A stretch of 64,000 nt of DNA from Spirochaetota bacterium. Its GTDB lineage: Bacteria; Spirochaetota; Spirochaetia; Treponematales; Rectinemataceae. The position numbers were made by a program, and so were the translations under genes. Of this stretch, positions 47,201 to 55,555 are shown piece after piece; the stretch's first letter is position 1, and each line of letters begins with the position of its first letter. The stretch spans positions 62,001-126,000 of the forward strand of contig JAKLFE010000003.1 of NCBI GenBank assembly GCA_022711355.1, read 5' to 3'. Below the pieces are notes generated by a model, which saw nothing but the letters and a program-made list of their open reading frames with translations, was not told where the DNA came from and did not search any database.

Positions 47201-48748
47201 ATGGCACGGAGCAGCGCCGCGGCGAGCATGGTGCTCGCGGGGATCCCGCTCGGCGATCCGCCCGCGATGACCGCGACCATAGAGACTCTCTGCGTCGCGG
47301 GGATCCGCGCCTTCCTCCTCCCTGGCGGCCTCCTGGGCGAGCCCGAGCTGCTTTCCGGCCTTTCCGCATCGGCCCAGCGCGCGGCCGCGGCCGCGGGGCT
47401 CGGCCGAGCCCTGGTCGCGCTCGGCGGCAGCTTTGTCCCCGCCTTCGGCCAACCCTTTTTCCCCGCGGCCCTGACGGCCCTCGGTCTGGCGGCCTTGGGA
47501 TCCCGCCCGGCTGCCCGCCGCTCAGGCAGGGTCCTCGGCGAGGCCCTCGCCGCCTGCGGCATCGACCTCCTCCTCGGCCCTCGGCTCGATCTCGCCGTCG
47601 ATCCCAAGGATCCGACCGGCATACTCGATCGCTTCGGCGAGGACCCGGCGAAGGTCGGGACCTACGCCTCCGCTTTCATCCGCGGTCTCCGCGCGTCGGG
47701 AGTCGAGTCCTGCGTCGGGCGTTTCCCCGGCCTCGGATCCGCCATAACCGAGCGCGCCGAGGGCTTGGCTATCGTGGACCTGCCCGCGGAGCGCCTCGCC
47801 TCCGTCGAGATGCGGCCATACGCCAGCGCCGCGCGGGCCGGGGCGGCGGCGGTCCTCGTGGGCAGGACCCTCGTTCCCTCGCTCGAGCCGGGGCGTATTC
47901 CCGCGGCCCGCAGCTCGAGGGTGATCGAGGGGAGGCTCCGCGAGGGATTCGGATTCAAGGGCCTCGTTATAGGTGATGAAGCGCATATCGAACATGAGAT
48001 CGGCGGGACCGTCCTCCTCGGAGCGCTGGCTGGCTGCGACCTCACCTTGTACGGCATCCCATCGGAGGCCGAGAGGGCGGCCAAGGCGCTCGAAGAGGCG
48101 GTAGCCGAAGGCAGGCTTCCCGCCGCGCGCGTCGCCTCGAGCATGCGGCGGCTCGATCGTTTCTTGGCATCGAGGAACGGCCCGCCGCGGGCCCGGGCCG
48201 GCAGCGCTGACCTTGACCGTGGCCGAGAGCGCATCGAACGCGATCGCGCGGCTTCGCTCTCTATATTAAAGGGTGATTTTCTCCGAAGGCCGGAACCAAG
48301 CCTGGTCCTCGTCTTCCTTCCCCCGGAAGATAGCCCCGAGTCCTCGGAGATACCTGCTGTCATGAAGGCCTTAGAAGCGGCCCTGCCGGAGACAGAGCTC
48401 GTCGCCCTTCCCGCCGACCCCTCTCCTGCGGATGCCCAGGGGCTCATGGAGCTTCTATCGGCTCATGGGGCCGAGTTGGCCGCTTCTTCCGCAGCGGCGC
48501 TGACTTATGATGCCCATTTCCGGCCTGCGCAGGAAGGGCTCGCGCGGCTCGTCGAGGAATCGGTCCGGTCCTTTTCTGTCATCGCGATGCGCGATCCCTA
48601 CGATGCCGCCTTCTTCCCTCGCGCATATGGCCTCGCCGCGGCCTATGGCTTCACCGTCGGGGCCGCGAAGGCCGTGGCCCGACTCCTCAAAGGTTCGGTG
48701 CATCCCGTCGGGGAATGCCCGGTGGGGGTCCTCGGACTGGAGGTGTAG
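47201..48748 (+). CDS. glycoside hydrolase family 3-like protein, catalytic motif altered
   Basis: A 515-residue protein related to GH3 beta-N-acetylhexosaminidases. ATG 47201 (after GGATGAGG) is preferred to ATG 47177, which overlaps a TACAAT -10 box. The barrel motifs are visible: LLGPRLDLAVDPKDPTGILDRFGEDPAKV corresponds to the family's N-terminal signature. GFKGLVIGDEAHIEH aligns with the nucleophile region and keeps an Asp. The family motif KHFPGHGDT is GRFPGLGSA here, losing both the substrate Lys-His and the acid/base His. It may therefore be inactive on normal substrates or act differently. No signal peptide is present, so it is cytosolic. Confidence 0.75.
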   Translation: MARSSAAASMVLAGIPLGDPPAMTATIETLCVAGIRAFLLPGGLLGEPELLSGLSASAQRAAAAAGLGRALVALGGSFVPAFGQPFFPAALTALGLAALGSRPAARRSGRVLGEALAACGIDLLLGPRLDLAVDPKDPTGILDRFGEDPAKVGTYASAFIRGLRASGVESCVGRFPGLGSAITERAEGLAIVDLPAERLASVEMRPYASAARAGAAAVLVGRTLVPSLEPGRIPAARSSRVIEGRLREGFGFKGLVIGDEAHIEHEIGGTVLLGALAGCDLTLYGIPSEAERAAKALEEAVAEGRLPAARVASSMRRLDRFLASRNGPPRARAGSADLDRGRERIERDRAASLSILKGDFLRRPEPSLVLVFLPPEDSPESSEIPAVMKALEAALPETELVALPADPSPADAQGLMELLSAHGAELAASSAAALTYDAHFRPAQEGLARLVEESVRSFSVIAMRDPYDAAFFPRAYGLAAAYGFTVGAAKAVARLLKGSVHPVGECPVGVLGLEV

Positions 48749-48758
48749 GCCCTCGTTC

Positions 48759-48787
48759 TTGACAGAGGGCGGACGCGCCGCTAGATT
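48759..48787 (+). promoter_or_regulatory. leaderless-type promoter, near-consensus
   Basis: TTGACA, exactly 17 nt, TAGATT. The -10 ends 9 nt before ATG 48797 of the Gate-domain gene, with no Shine-Dalgarno. Confidence 0.75.
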
Positions 48788-48796
48788 CGGTTCGTC

Positions 48797-49762
48797 ATGG
48801 ACGAGCAGGGACGGAGAGCGATTTTGAGGCGCGCGCAGGCCGCCGCGATCAAGGGTGTCGGCGATGCGATCAAGACCGCATGGTTCCTGGTACGGATCAT
48901 CGTGCCAATATCGCTCGGGATATCGATTCTCGATTGGTGCGGAGCCCTCCCGGTCATCGCCCGGATACTCGCCCCCCTCATGCGCCTCCTTGGCCTCCCG
49001 GGCGAAGCCGCCCTCGTTTTTCTCTCGGCCGCCCTCCTTAATATTTACAGCGCCATTGCTGTCGCGGGTTCTCTTTCCCTCGATCTTCGAGAGGCGACGA
49101 TACTCGCTATCATGTGCCTAACGGCCCATAACCTCATCGTGGAAACACAGGTGATGCGAAAGTCGGGATCCTCGGGACTGAAGATGGCCGCGCTCCGTAT
49201 CGTCATAGCCCTCGCCGCGGGTTGGGCCTACAGCCGTTTCCTCCCGGACTCCCTCTCCGCGCTGTCCTTTTCCGCCGCTGAAGCGGGCGCGCATCAGCCG
49301 CTCGGGAGCATGATCCTCGCCTGGTCGATCTCCACGGCGAGGCTCACGGCTAAAATAGCGATACTGGTAGTGGCGATAATGGTCGTCCAGCGGTTCCTCG
49401 AGGAATTCGCCATCATGGATGCCCTGTCCCGGCTCTTCGCGCCCATGATGCAAGTCTTCGGCCTACCAGCGAAGGCGAGCTTCCTCTGGATCGTCATCAA
49501 CGTCGTCGGTTACGCTTATGGGGCTGGAATCGTCGCGGAGCACATCGCGTCGGGACGCATGAAGCCTCAGGAAGGCGACCTGTTCAACCATCATGCGAGC
49601 GTCTGCCATTCGCTCGTCGAGGATACGGCGCTTTTCCTCGCCGTCGGCCTGCCGCTGTTTTGGCTGATCGTGCCCCGGCTTGCGCTCGCAGCAGCCGTGG
49701 TATGGTTGGAGAAGGCGCGTAGGCATTTCGTGCGGCGATCATTTCGAGTCGGAATCAGATGA
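48797..49762 (+). CDS. nucleoside-recognition (Gate) domain membrane protein
   Basis: A 321-residue inner-membrane protein with two Gate-like halves (about residues 25-150 and 180-300). Each has several hydrophobic helices; conserved-looking pieces are VRIIVPISLGISILDW, CLTAHNLIVETQVMRKSG and NHHASVCHSLVEDTALFLAVG. The Asn-His and Glu residues in the last motifs are typical of the family. Members occur in nucleoside transporters and spore membrane proteins; the ligand here is unknown. It stands alone downstream of the GH3-like gene. Its codon use is less GC-biased than that of the flanking regions. Confidence 0.85.
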   Translation: MDEQGRRAILRRAQAAAIKGVGDAIKTAWFLVRIIVPISLGISILDWCGALPVIARILAPLMRLLGLPGEAALVFLSAALLNIYSAIAVAGSLSLDLREATILAIMCLTAHNLIVETQVMRKSGSSGLKMAALRIVIALAAGWAYSRFLPDSLSALSFSAAEAGAHQPLGSMILAWSISTARLTAKIAILVVAIMVVQRFLEEFAIMDALSRLFAPMMQVFGLPAKASFLWIVINVVGYAYGAGIVAEHIASGRMKPQEGDLFNHHASVCHSLVEDTALFLAVGLPLFWLIVPRLALAAAVVWLEKARRHFVRRSFRVGIR

Positions 49763-49779
49763 GGGAGGCGGTCAGATTA

Positions 49780-49793
49780 GGGGGTCTGTCCCC
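49780..49793. repeat. dispersed element GGGGGTCTGTCCCC beside the RAYT gene
   Basis: Located 41-54 bp before the proposed start of the transposase gene, as REP elements usually flank their RAYT. Confidence 0.9.
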
Positions 49794-49833
49794 AGGTTCA
49801 ATCGACTTGTCGATATTTGTGCGTAATCTTTGC

Positions 49834-50349
49834 ATGAGAATGCCACGTCAGCTTCGCCCTGGCGCTCGCTACTCGGTTACGGCGCGCGCAAATCGAAAAG
49901 AGATGCTCCTTGATCCCGATTCCATTAAGGAGTTGTTCCTTTCGGTTGTCAGGAGAGCCCATAAGAAATATGCGTTTCGAATCGATAATTTCTGCATAAT
50001 GGGGAATCATATTCATTTCTTGATAAAACCAGTACATGGAGAATGCCTATCCTCGATAATGCAATGGATCCTCGGGGTATTTGCCATGGCATATAACAAA
50101 AAAACCGGGCTTACGGGACATGTCTGGGGAGATCGATTCTATTCGCGTATTATACAGGATCGTCATGATTTCCTGCGAGTCTTCGAGTATATCGATATGA
50201 ATCCCGTCCGCGCCCATTGCGTAGCTCGACCGGAAGACTGGCTCTATGGCGGCGTACGGCATGCGCTTGATGGGAGGATCGATATTGTAGCGGGCGTCCC
50301 GATCTGGGCGGTTGGACTCGCCTCGAGCCGCCTCGCGCTTCGCCTCTGA
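49834..50349 (+). mobile_element. REP-associated tyrosine transposase (RAYT, Y1/IS200-like HUH family)
   Basis: A complete 171-residue single-domain HUH nuclease. The divalent-metal motif is NHIHFLI (about residues 59-65). The catalytic Tyr is likely in MAYNKKTGLTGHVWGDRFYSRIIQD (about 88-112), followed by the family-typical YIDMNPVRAHCV. ATG 49834 or 49840 is the likely start; the frame reaches back to 49759 but crosses a palindromic element. The gene is AT-richer than the genome, suggesting transfer or relaxed codon use. No terminal inverted repeats or second gene are seen, as expected for domesticated RAYTs rather than insertion sequences. It is the best candidate for the enzyme that spread the GGGGACAGACCCC elements. 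Confidence 0.88.
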
Positions 50350-50391
50350 GCTCAAGCCTAGGCCAGTCTCAATCGGATCCGCGCTTTCACC

Positions 50392-50420
50392 TTGATGTAG
50401 AGTCTCGATTCCTATAGATT
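50392..50420 (+). promoter_or_regulatory. leaderless-type promoter of the YmdB-like gene
   Basis: TTGATG, 17-nt spacer, TAGATT. The -10 ends 6 nt before GTG 50427. TAGATT is also the -10 of the promoter at 48759. Confidence 0.65.
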
Positions 50421-50426
50421 GAAGCC

Positions 50427-51281
50427 GTGGGTATCCGCGTTCTATACGTAAGCGAGATCGTCGGCAAGGCTGGCGTCTTCACCGTCAAGAAGCTCCTCGG
50501 CGCCGCGCGCCGTGAGACGGGGGCCGATTTCGTCGTCGGGAATGCCGATTCCGCTACCGGCGGAGCGGGGCTTGGCAGGCAGCACTCGGTCTACTTGCGA
50601 AAGCTAGGGCTCGAGGCGATCACGACGGGAGAATGCGCCTACTATAAGCGTGATCTCGTGGAATACATGGGCAGCGCTTCCTTCCTCGTCAGACCGGCGA
50701 ATTATCCCTATGGGAATCCAGGCCGAGGCTATCGCGTCTTTAAATGCGCCGCCGGAAAGGTTGGAGTCCTGCAGCTTCTCGGGCAAGCCGAATTCGCTCG
50801 AGTGCACCTGGCAAATCCCTTTCACGCTGTCGTGGACCTGGCGCGCAAGCTCCGTGAGGAGACGCCATTCGTGATCCTGGATTTCCATGCGGCCACCACG
50901 GCGGAAAAACGAACGATGGCCCATTGCGCCGATGGACTCGTCTCGGCGATCATCGGTTCCCATTGCAAGGCCTTGACCGCCGATGCGCAGATATTGCCCG
51001 GCGGGACCGCCTACATCACCGATGCTGGAAGGACCGGGAGCCTTCTCTCGGTCGGGGGCCTCGATCCCGACACGCGGATAGGGGAGTATCTGCGGGGCAT
51101 CCCTGCATGGGCGAAAGATGGCACGAGGGGCTTGGAACTCCAGGGCTGCCTCGTGGAGATCGCGGATGGGGGAAAGGCCGTATCGATAGAGGCTTTGCGA
51201 ATCCCCTGCGAGGAGGCGCTCGATGACCGAACGGGGAGTAGTATCGGAGATACAGGACAGGTTGCTGACCGTCCAGCTTGA
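50427..51281 (+). CDS. TIGR00282/YmdB-family metallophosphoesterase-like protein with altered metal site
   Basis: A 284-residue protein from GTG 50427. It follows YmdB along its length: IRVLYVSEIVGKAG for the usual GDVVG start, VRPANYP, ILDFHAATTAEK and ILPGGTAYITDAGRTGS. Several metal ligands of YmdB are replaced, by comparison from memory. The first Asp is Glu, the GEN motif is GNA, and the NH pair in the GNHTWD position is EC. HTH near residue 175 is HCK, although the DFHA His remains. Loss of phosphodiesterase activity or a changed metal is likely. The last 59 bp overlap the next gene, an unusually long overlap. Confidence 0.75.
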   Translation: MGIRVLYVSEIVGKAGVFTVKKLLGAARRETGADFVVGNADSATGGAGLGRQHSVYLRKLGLEAITTGECAYYKRDLVEYMGSASFLVRPANYPYGNPGRGYRVFKCAAGKVGVLQLLGQAEFARVHLANPFHAVVDLARKLREETPFVILDFHAATTAEKRTMAHCADGLVSAIIGSHCKALTADAQILPGGTAYITDAGRTGSLLSVGGLDPDTRIGEYLRGIPAWAKDGTRGLELQGCLVEIADGGKAVSIEALRIPCEEALDDRTGSSIGDTGQVADRPA

Positions 51282-51699
51282 GCTCAACGAAGGTTGCGGA
51301 GCCTGTTCGAACGAGGGCTGCAAAAAGGCGCGCCGTGGCGTACGGGCCTATAATCGGCAGGATATCCCCCTTGCAGAGGGAGATAGCGTCGATATCGAGA
51401 TTGAAGGGAAGGCCCAGCTTTATGGCGCTCTCTGGGTGCTCGGCCTGCCGCTCGTGCTTTTTGCCTGCGGCTATATCCTCGGTCGCGTAGTATTCCCGGA
51501 TGGTTCCGAGACCCCGGCTGCGCTCTGCGGCATAGCGGGTCTATCCCTCGGAATGGTCGTCGGTATCCTGGTTCAGAAGAAACAGAGGCTCGAGTCCCTG
51601 CCTTCGGTCATCCGTAAAGTCGAGATCGAGATTTCCGGCGAGCCACGTCCCGATTGGGCCGAGGGCTCTCCCGAGTACGTAGACGCCGCATCGAATTAA
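51223..51699 (+). CDS. SoxR-reducing system / RseC-MucC family membrane protein
   Basis: A 158-residue protein. GAGGAGG precedes ATG 51223 although it lies inside the previous gene. The N-terminal domain has the four-Cys cluster region of RseC (GCGACSNEGCKK, about residues 24-35). Two membrane helices (about 68-88 and 95-115) and a polar C-terminal tail follow. RseC proteins take part in redox or sigma-E-type control, often next to electron-transfer genes. No rnf or sox genes are adjacent here, so the role is open. A dispersed element follows at 51723. Confidence 0.82.
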   Translation: MTERGVVSEIQDRLLTVQLELNEGCGACSNEGCKKARRGVRAYNRQDIPLAEGDSVDIEIEGKAQLYGALWVLGLPLVLFACGYILGRVVFPDGSETPAALCGIAGLSLGMVVGILVQKKQRLESLPSVIRKVEIEISGEPRPDWAEGSPEYVDAASN

Positions 51700-51722
51700 C
51701 CGTCCCCACGTGCCTGGTGACC

Positions 51723-51735
51723 GGGGTCTGTCCCC
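51723..51735. repeat. dispersed element GGGGTCTGTCCCC, intergenic
   Basis: Between the convergent RseC-like and DJ-1 genes. Confidence 0.9.
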
Positions 51736-51738
51736 GCA

Positions 51739-52287
51739 TTAACTGAGCAAGACTTTCCTTGCGAGTTCGTCCGCCGCTTCCTCCCCCACGAGCATGCTTA
51801 TGATGGTGTAAGCAAATTCCCCAGCGCAGCCGGCGGCCCGGGCGGTCACCAGGTTTCCGTCGACGACGACGCGTTCGCGATGGAAGGATGCTCCGGTGAC
51901 CCGTGATTCCAAGCCAGGATAGCAGGTAAATCGTTTTCCCGATATGAGCCCGCATGCCTCATGGAGAACTACTGCAGGCGCTGCGCAGATAGCGGCGATC
52001 AATTTACCCTTATTGGCATGTCGCTTTATCAAGGCTATGGTCTCGGCGTTCTTTGCGATGTTTTCGGAGCCTTTGCCTCCGCCAGGAATAATTACGCAGT
52101 CGAAGTCGCGTGATAGAGCCTCGGGACCAAGATCGGCTTCAATCCTGATGCCATGGCCGCCGAGGGGGTCTGTCCCCCAAATACCGATAGTGGTCACCTC
52201 TATGCCTGATCGCCGTAAATAATCAATGGGCGTCAGCGCTTCTACCTCTTCGAACCCATCTGCCAATAAAACGCAGGCTGTCTTCAT
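51739..52287 (-). CDS. DJ-1/PfpI family protein (ThiJ/YajL-like)
   Basis: A 182-residue cytosolic protein of the DJ-1 superfamily. ACVLLADGFEEVEALTPIDYLRRSGIEV contains the acidic residue that interacts with the reactive Cys. FDCVIIPGGGKGSENI is the central motif. Cys near residue 99 in KLIAAICAAPAVVL is the nucleophile elbow. Members are implicated in carbonyl stress, glyoxalase or deglycase activity, and redox protection. The dispersed element at 52164-52178 is in frame (G-T-D-P in IWGTDPLGG). Expression probably responds to a regulator binding AACCAT-GT-ATGGTT upstream. GGAGG precedes the ATG. Confidence 0.92.
   Translation of the reverse strand: MKTACVLLADGFEEVEALTPIDYLRRSGIEVTTIGIWGTDPLGGHGIRIEADLGPEALSRDFDCVIIPGGGKGSENIAKNAETIALIKRHANKGKLIAAICAAPAVVLHEACGLISGKRFTCYPGLESRVTGASFHRERVVVDGNLVTARAAGCAGEFAYTIISMLVGEEAADELARKVLLS
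52164..52178. repeat. dispersed element GGGGGTCTGTCCCCC, in frame
   Basis: A perfect 5-bp-arm copy in the DJ-1 gene, read as G-T-D-P. Confidence 0.9.
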
Positions 52288-52301
52288 GGTTCCTCCGTTT
52301 T

Positions 52302-52315
52302 AACCATGTATGGTT
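52302..52315. promoter_or_regulatory. operator-like palindrome AACCAT-GT-ATGGTT
   Basis: A perfect inverted repeat 15 bp before the DJ-1 ATG. On the minus strand it overlaps a possible promoter (TTGCGA, 18 nt, TAAAAC). The rest of 52316-52452 shows no gene. Confidence 0.5.
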
Positions 52316-52452
52316 CTGGTTCGCAAGATGGGCATGCATGCACGGATTTAGGCTGTTAAGCACCTTTTCTAGGTAGCTTGGCGGCTTCCATGGGGGAAAT
52401 AATTCGGCCCGCCGTAGGGACTAGTGGTCTTAGGGTGAGAAGGACGACAATG

Positions 52453-53274
52453 CTATGCAGCTGGGTCCTTGCGGGTCGATACGCTAAGGCCGGGACTCCA
52501 GATGGGGACAGACCCCGACCGATGCGGCCTCCAGTCGGTGCGGCCTGCTGCGGCGAGGTACTCCGTTTCCCCCTCGGCGGCCTTCGCGAAGACTCCATGC
52601 CGGTAGCCCTGTCCCTCGGGCCGGGCCGCGAGCCGGACCGAGGAGCCGAAGGTGACCTCCCGTTTGTACTGCCCCCGGACCGAGGCGAGCATGAGTCCCT
52701 CCCGCGTCTGTCTGGCTACCGAATCGAGGGCCCAGGCGAGGTAGTTGATATTGTTGACGTGGCCGTTCGTATCGATTTCCGAGGCTCGGACTTCGAAGGC
52801 CGACGAGGCGGGCGCCTCGGACGGGCCCTCGACCTCGTCGAGGCCGAGGGGGCCGGCGGCTCTGCCGTCGGGAGACCAGGCGCGGAGGAAGTCCTCGAGG
52901 ATGGGCACGGGGCGCTTGCGCTCCAGGCTGAAGAAAGCCCAGAGGGAGCGGGCGTAGCCGAGCTCCTCGCCTCGCTCCGAGACGACCCGGTACTCGCGGG
53001 TCCCGTAGAAGCGGCGGGTCTCCGAAAGCCAGGTCTCGACGCGGAAGGCCTCGCGGTAGGCCGGATAGCGATGCATCTCCATGCAGCCGCGGAGGAGGAC
53101 CCAGCCGTAGCCCGCCCCGACCAGCCGGTATACGTCCCAGCCCGCGAGCTCGCAGTGGGTGAATGCGGTCTCCTCGAAGAGCGAGAGCATGGTCAGGGGC
53201 GTAGCCTCGCCCCGCCTGTCCATCTCGTAGAACCTGAGGTCGAAGGACCTCGCGTGCAGCCTGACGTCGCTCAT
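52453..53274 (-). CDS. acyl-ACP thioesterase (FatA/FatB-like)
   Basis: A 273-residue double hot-dog thioesterase that releases fatty acids from acyl carrier protein. The N-terminal half has FYEMDRRGEATPLTMLSLFEETAFTHCE and WVLLRGCMEMHRYPAYREAFRVETW. The second half has the catalytic region EIDTNGHVNNINYLAWALDS with the Asn and His. The last 20 or so residues run through a dispersed element (52504-52516, read G-S-V-P). The C-terminus may thus have been extended by it. It is the last gene of a minus-strand group with ROK, ppx and ppk. Confidence 0.85.
   Translation of the reverse strand: MSDVRLHARSFDLRFYEMDRRGEATPLTMLSLFEETAFTHCELAGWDVYRLVGAGYGWVLLRGCMEMHRYPAYREAFRVETWLSETRRFYGTREYRVVSERGEELGYARSLWAFFSLERKRPVPILEDFLRAWSPDGRAAGPLGLDEVEGPSEAPASSAFEVRASEIDTNGHVNNINYLAWALDSVARQTREGLMLASVRGQYKREVTFGSSVRLAARPEGQGYRHGVFAKAAEGETEYLAAAGRTDWRPHRSGSVPIWSPGLSVSTRKDPAA
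52504..52516. repeat. dispersed element GGGGACAGACCCC in the thioesterase 3' end
   Basis: Read as G-S-V-P close to the C-terminus. Confidence 0.9.
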
Positions 53275-53327
53275 GCCCGTACTAGACACCGGTTCGCCTC
53301 TTCGGTTGCGCCCGCCCCTCCGCTCCG

Positions 53328-55529
53328 CTAGGTCGGGCGCCGCCTGACCTGGAGCTCCTCCTCGGGCGCCTCCTCGAGGGCGCGGCGGCGCTTGACCGCC
53401 TCGTAGAAGGCCTGCTGTGCCGAGAAGGGCGCTTCGCCCTCCGACGGCCGTATTTTTTTCCAGGATCCCGAGGGGTCGAGGCGGTGGGCCTTCGCGCTGT
53501 CCATGAAGTAGGCGGCCAGGATCTCGTGCACGCGGCCGCGGGCGCGCTCGTCGATCACGGGGAACATCAGCTCGACGCGGCGCTCGAGGTTCCGCGGCAG
53601 CCAGTCGGCGCTCGAGAGGTACAGCTCCTCGGCTCCGCCGTTGCGGAAGTAGGCGATGCGGGCGTGCTCGAGGTAGCGGCCGACGACGCTGACGACGGTG
53701 ATGTTCTCGGACAGGCCCTTCTTTCCGGGCACGAGGACGCAGACCCCGCGCACGTTCAGGAGGATGCGGACGCCCGCCGCGTTGGCCTCGTAGAGCGCGT
53801 CGATGACGTCGATGTCGGCCAACGCGTTCATCTTGGCCATGATGAGTCCCGGGGCCTCGGGGCTCGACCGCTGGGCCTCCCTGCGGATCATCGCGATGAG
53901 CCTCGGCTTCAGGTCGAAGGGGGCGACCGCCAGCTTGCCGAGCTCCTGCACCGCCGAGTAGCCGGTGATCGCGTTGAAGAAGATCGAGGCCTCCCGGCAG
54001 AGCCCCTCGTCGGAGGTGAAGAGGGAGAGGTCCGAGTAGAGGCGTGCGGTGCGCTCGTTGTAGTTCCCCGTGGCGAGGTGGAGGTAGCGGCGGATGGAGC
54101 CGTCCTCCCCGCGCCGCACGACGAGGGCGGCCTTTGCGTGGACCTTGAGCCGCGCGATGCCGTAGACGACGATGGCGCCGGCCTGCTCGAGGCGGCTCGC
54201 CCAGGCCATGTTGCGCTCCTCGTCGAAGCGCGCCTTGAGCTCGACGAGGACCGATACCTGCTTGCCCGCGCGCGCGGCCCGGGTGAGGGCGCGTACGATC
54301 GGCGAGTTGCCGGAGGTCCGGTACAAGGTCATCTTGATCGCGAGGACCGCGGGGTCGTCCGCCGCCTCGTCGAGGAAGCGCAGCACCGGGTCGAAGGACT
54401 CGTAGGGCACGTGGAGGAGCTGGTCCTGGGAGTCGATCTCCTCCCAGATGCTCGAGCCCTCGGCGGGCTCGAGGCTGCGCACCGGGGGCCAGCTCTGGTA
54501 GCGCAGCTTCGCAGCCAGGCTCGGCGAGAGGTATTCGGCCATGGCGAGCTCCATGAAGCTCCGCAGGTCCACGGCCCCGCTTTGCCGGTACAGGTCGGCC
54601 GGCTCGAGGCCGAGGGAGAGGCGGAGGCGGTCGGCGAGAGCCTCGGAGCCGCCGGAGACGGCGAGGCGGACGGGCCAGGAATTCTGGCGGCCGGCGAGGA
54701 CTTCCTCCATGGCGGCGAGGAAGTCCTCGTCCCGGCCCTCGTCGACCCCGAAGTCCGCGTCGCGCGTGACCTTGAGGAGGATGGACTCCCGCACCTCCCA
54801 TCCCGGGAAAAGCCGCCCGCCGAAGGCGGCGACGACGTCCTCGAGGAGGGCGAGCCTGACGGCGGGGCCGTCCGAGGGCAGCCTGACGAAGCGCTCCGCG
54901 TTGTGCGGCACCTGGACGAGGGCGAGGCGCGGGGGGGCGCTTCCCTGGCCGGGGGCCGCGTCCGAGCCGTCGGAAGGCGCGTCCGGGCCCTGGGCGTCGT
55001 CCGAGGGCCTCGCCCCGGGCAGGGGTGCCAGGAGGAAGGCGGCGTGGAGCCTGAGGTTGCCGGTGGCGGGGAGGCGCCCCGAATCGCCGGCCGGCCCCTC
55101 GTCGTCGAGCCTGATCGGCGTGAGGAGGGGGAAGAGGCGGTCGACGAAGAAGGACTCGAGCCAGCGCCGCTCCGCCGAGCTCCATTCGACGGGGCGCGAT
55201 ACGGAGAGGCCCTCCCGCTCGAGGGCCACGAGGATCTCGGAGAGGAGGGCGTACTGATCGGACTCGATCTGGCGGACCCGGGCCGCTATCCGGGCGCACT
55301 GCTCCGCGGGGGAGAGCCCCGAGGCGTCGGGGGAGCCGTCGCCGGCCCGGATCTGCGCCTTGAGGGAGGCGACGCGCACCATGAAGAACTCGTCGAGGTT
55401 GGACGAGACTATCGAGAGGAATTTGAGCCGCTCGAGGAGGGGGTTCGTCCGGTCCGCCGCCTCGGCGAGCACCCGCGCGTTGAATTCGAGCCAGGAGAGC
55501 TCGCGGTTGAAGTATCTTCCCGATCGCAT
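53328..55529 (-). CDS. ppk1: polyphosphate kinase 1
   Basis: A 733-residue enzyme that polymerises the gamma-phosphate of ATP into polyphosphate. The N-terminal RYFNRELSWLEFNARVLAEA is diagnostic. The autophosphorylated His is in RRYLHLATGNYNERTARLYSDLSL (about residue 450). The second His region is EHARIAYFRNGGAEELYLSSADWLPRNLERRVELMFPV. An Asp/Gly/Ser-rich insert (about residues 165-210) is not usual for the family. It lies 26 bp downstream of the exopolyphosphatase gene in the same operon. Confidence 0.96.
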   Translation of the reverse strand: MRSGRYFNRELSWLEFNARVLAEAADRTNPLLERLKFLSIVSSNLDEFFMVRVASLKAQIRAGDGSPDASGLSPAEQCARIAARVRQIESDQYALLSEILVALEREGLSVSRPVEWSSAERRWLESFFVDRLFPLLTPIRLDDEGPAGDSGRLPATGNLRLHAAFLLAPLPGARPSDDAQGPDAPSDGSDAAPGQGSAPPRLALVQVPHNAERFVRLPSDGPAVRLALLEDVVAAFGGRLFPGWEVRESILLKVTRDADFGVDEGRDEDFLAAMEEVLAGRQNSWPVRLAVSGGSEALADRLRLSLGLEPADLYRQSGAVDLRSFMELAMAEYLSPSLAAKLRYQSWPPVRSLEPAEGSSIWEEIDSQDQLLHVPYESFDPVLRFLDEAADDPAVLAIKMTLYRTSGNSPIVRALTRAARAGKQVSVLVELKARFDEERNMAWASRLEQAGAIVVYGIARLKVHAKAALVVRRGEDGSIRRYLHLATGNYNERTARLYSDLSLFTSDEGLCREASIFFNAITGYSAVQELGKLAVAPFDLKPRLIAMIRREAQRSSPEAPGLIMAKMNALADIDVIDALYEANAAGVRILLNVRGVCVLVPGKKGLSENITVVSVVGRYLEHARIAYFRNGGAEELYLSSADWLPRNLERRVELMFPVIDERARGRVHEILAAYFMDSAKAHRLDPSGSWKKIRPSEGEAPFSAQQAFYEAVKRRRALEEAPEEELQVRRRPT

Positions 55530-55555
55530 CGGATACCCTCCGTAAACGGCGCGCG

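Noticed and set aside
49759-49833. Upstream extension of the RAYT frame to an ATG overlapping the Gate-domain stop
   Set aside because: The extension contains a palindromic element and does not resemble RAYT N-termini, which begin close to MPRQLRPGARY.
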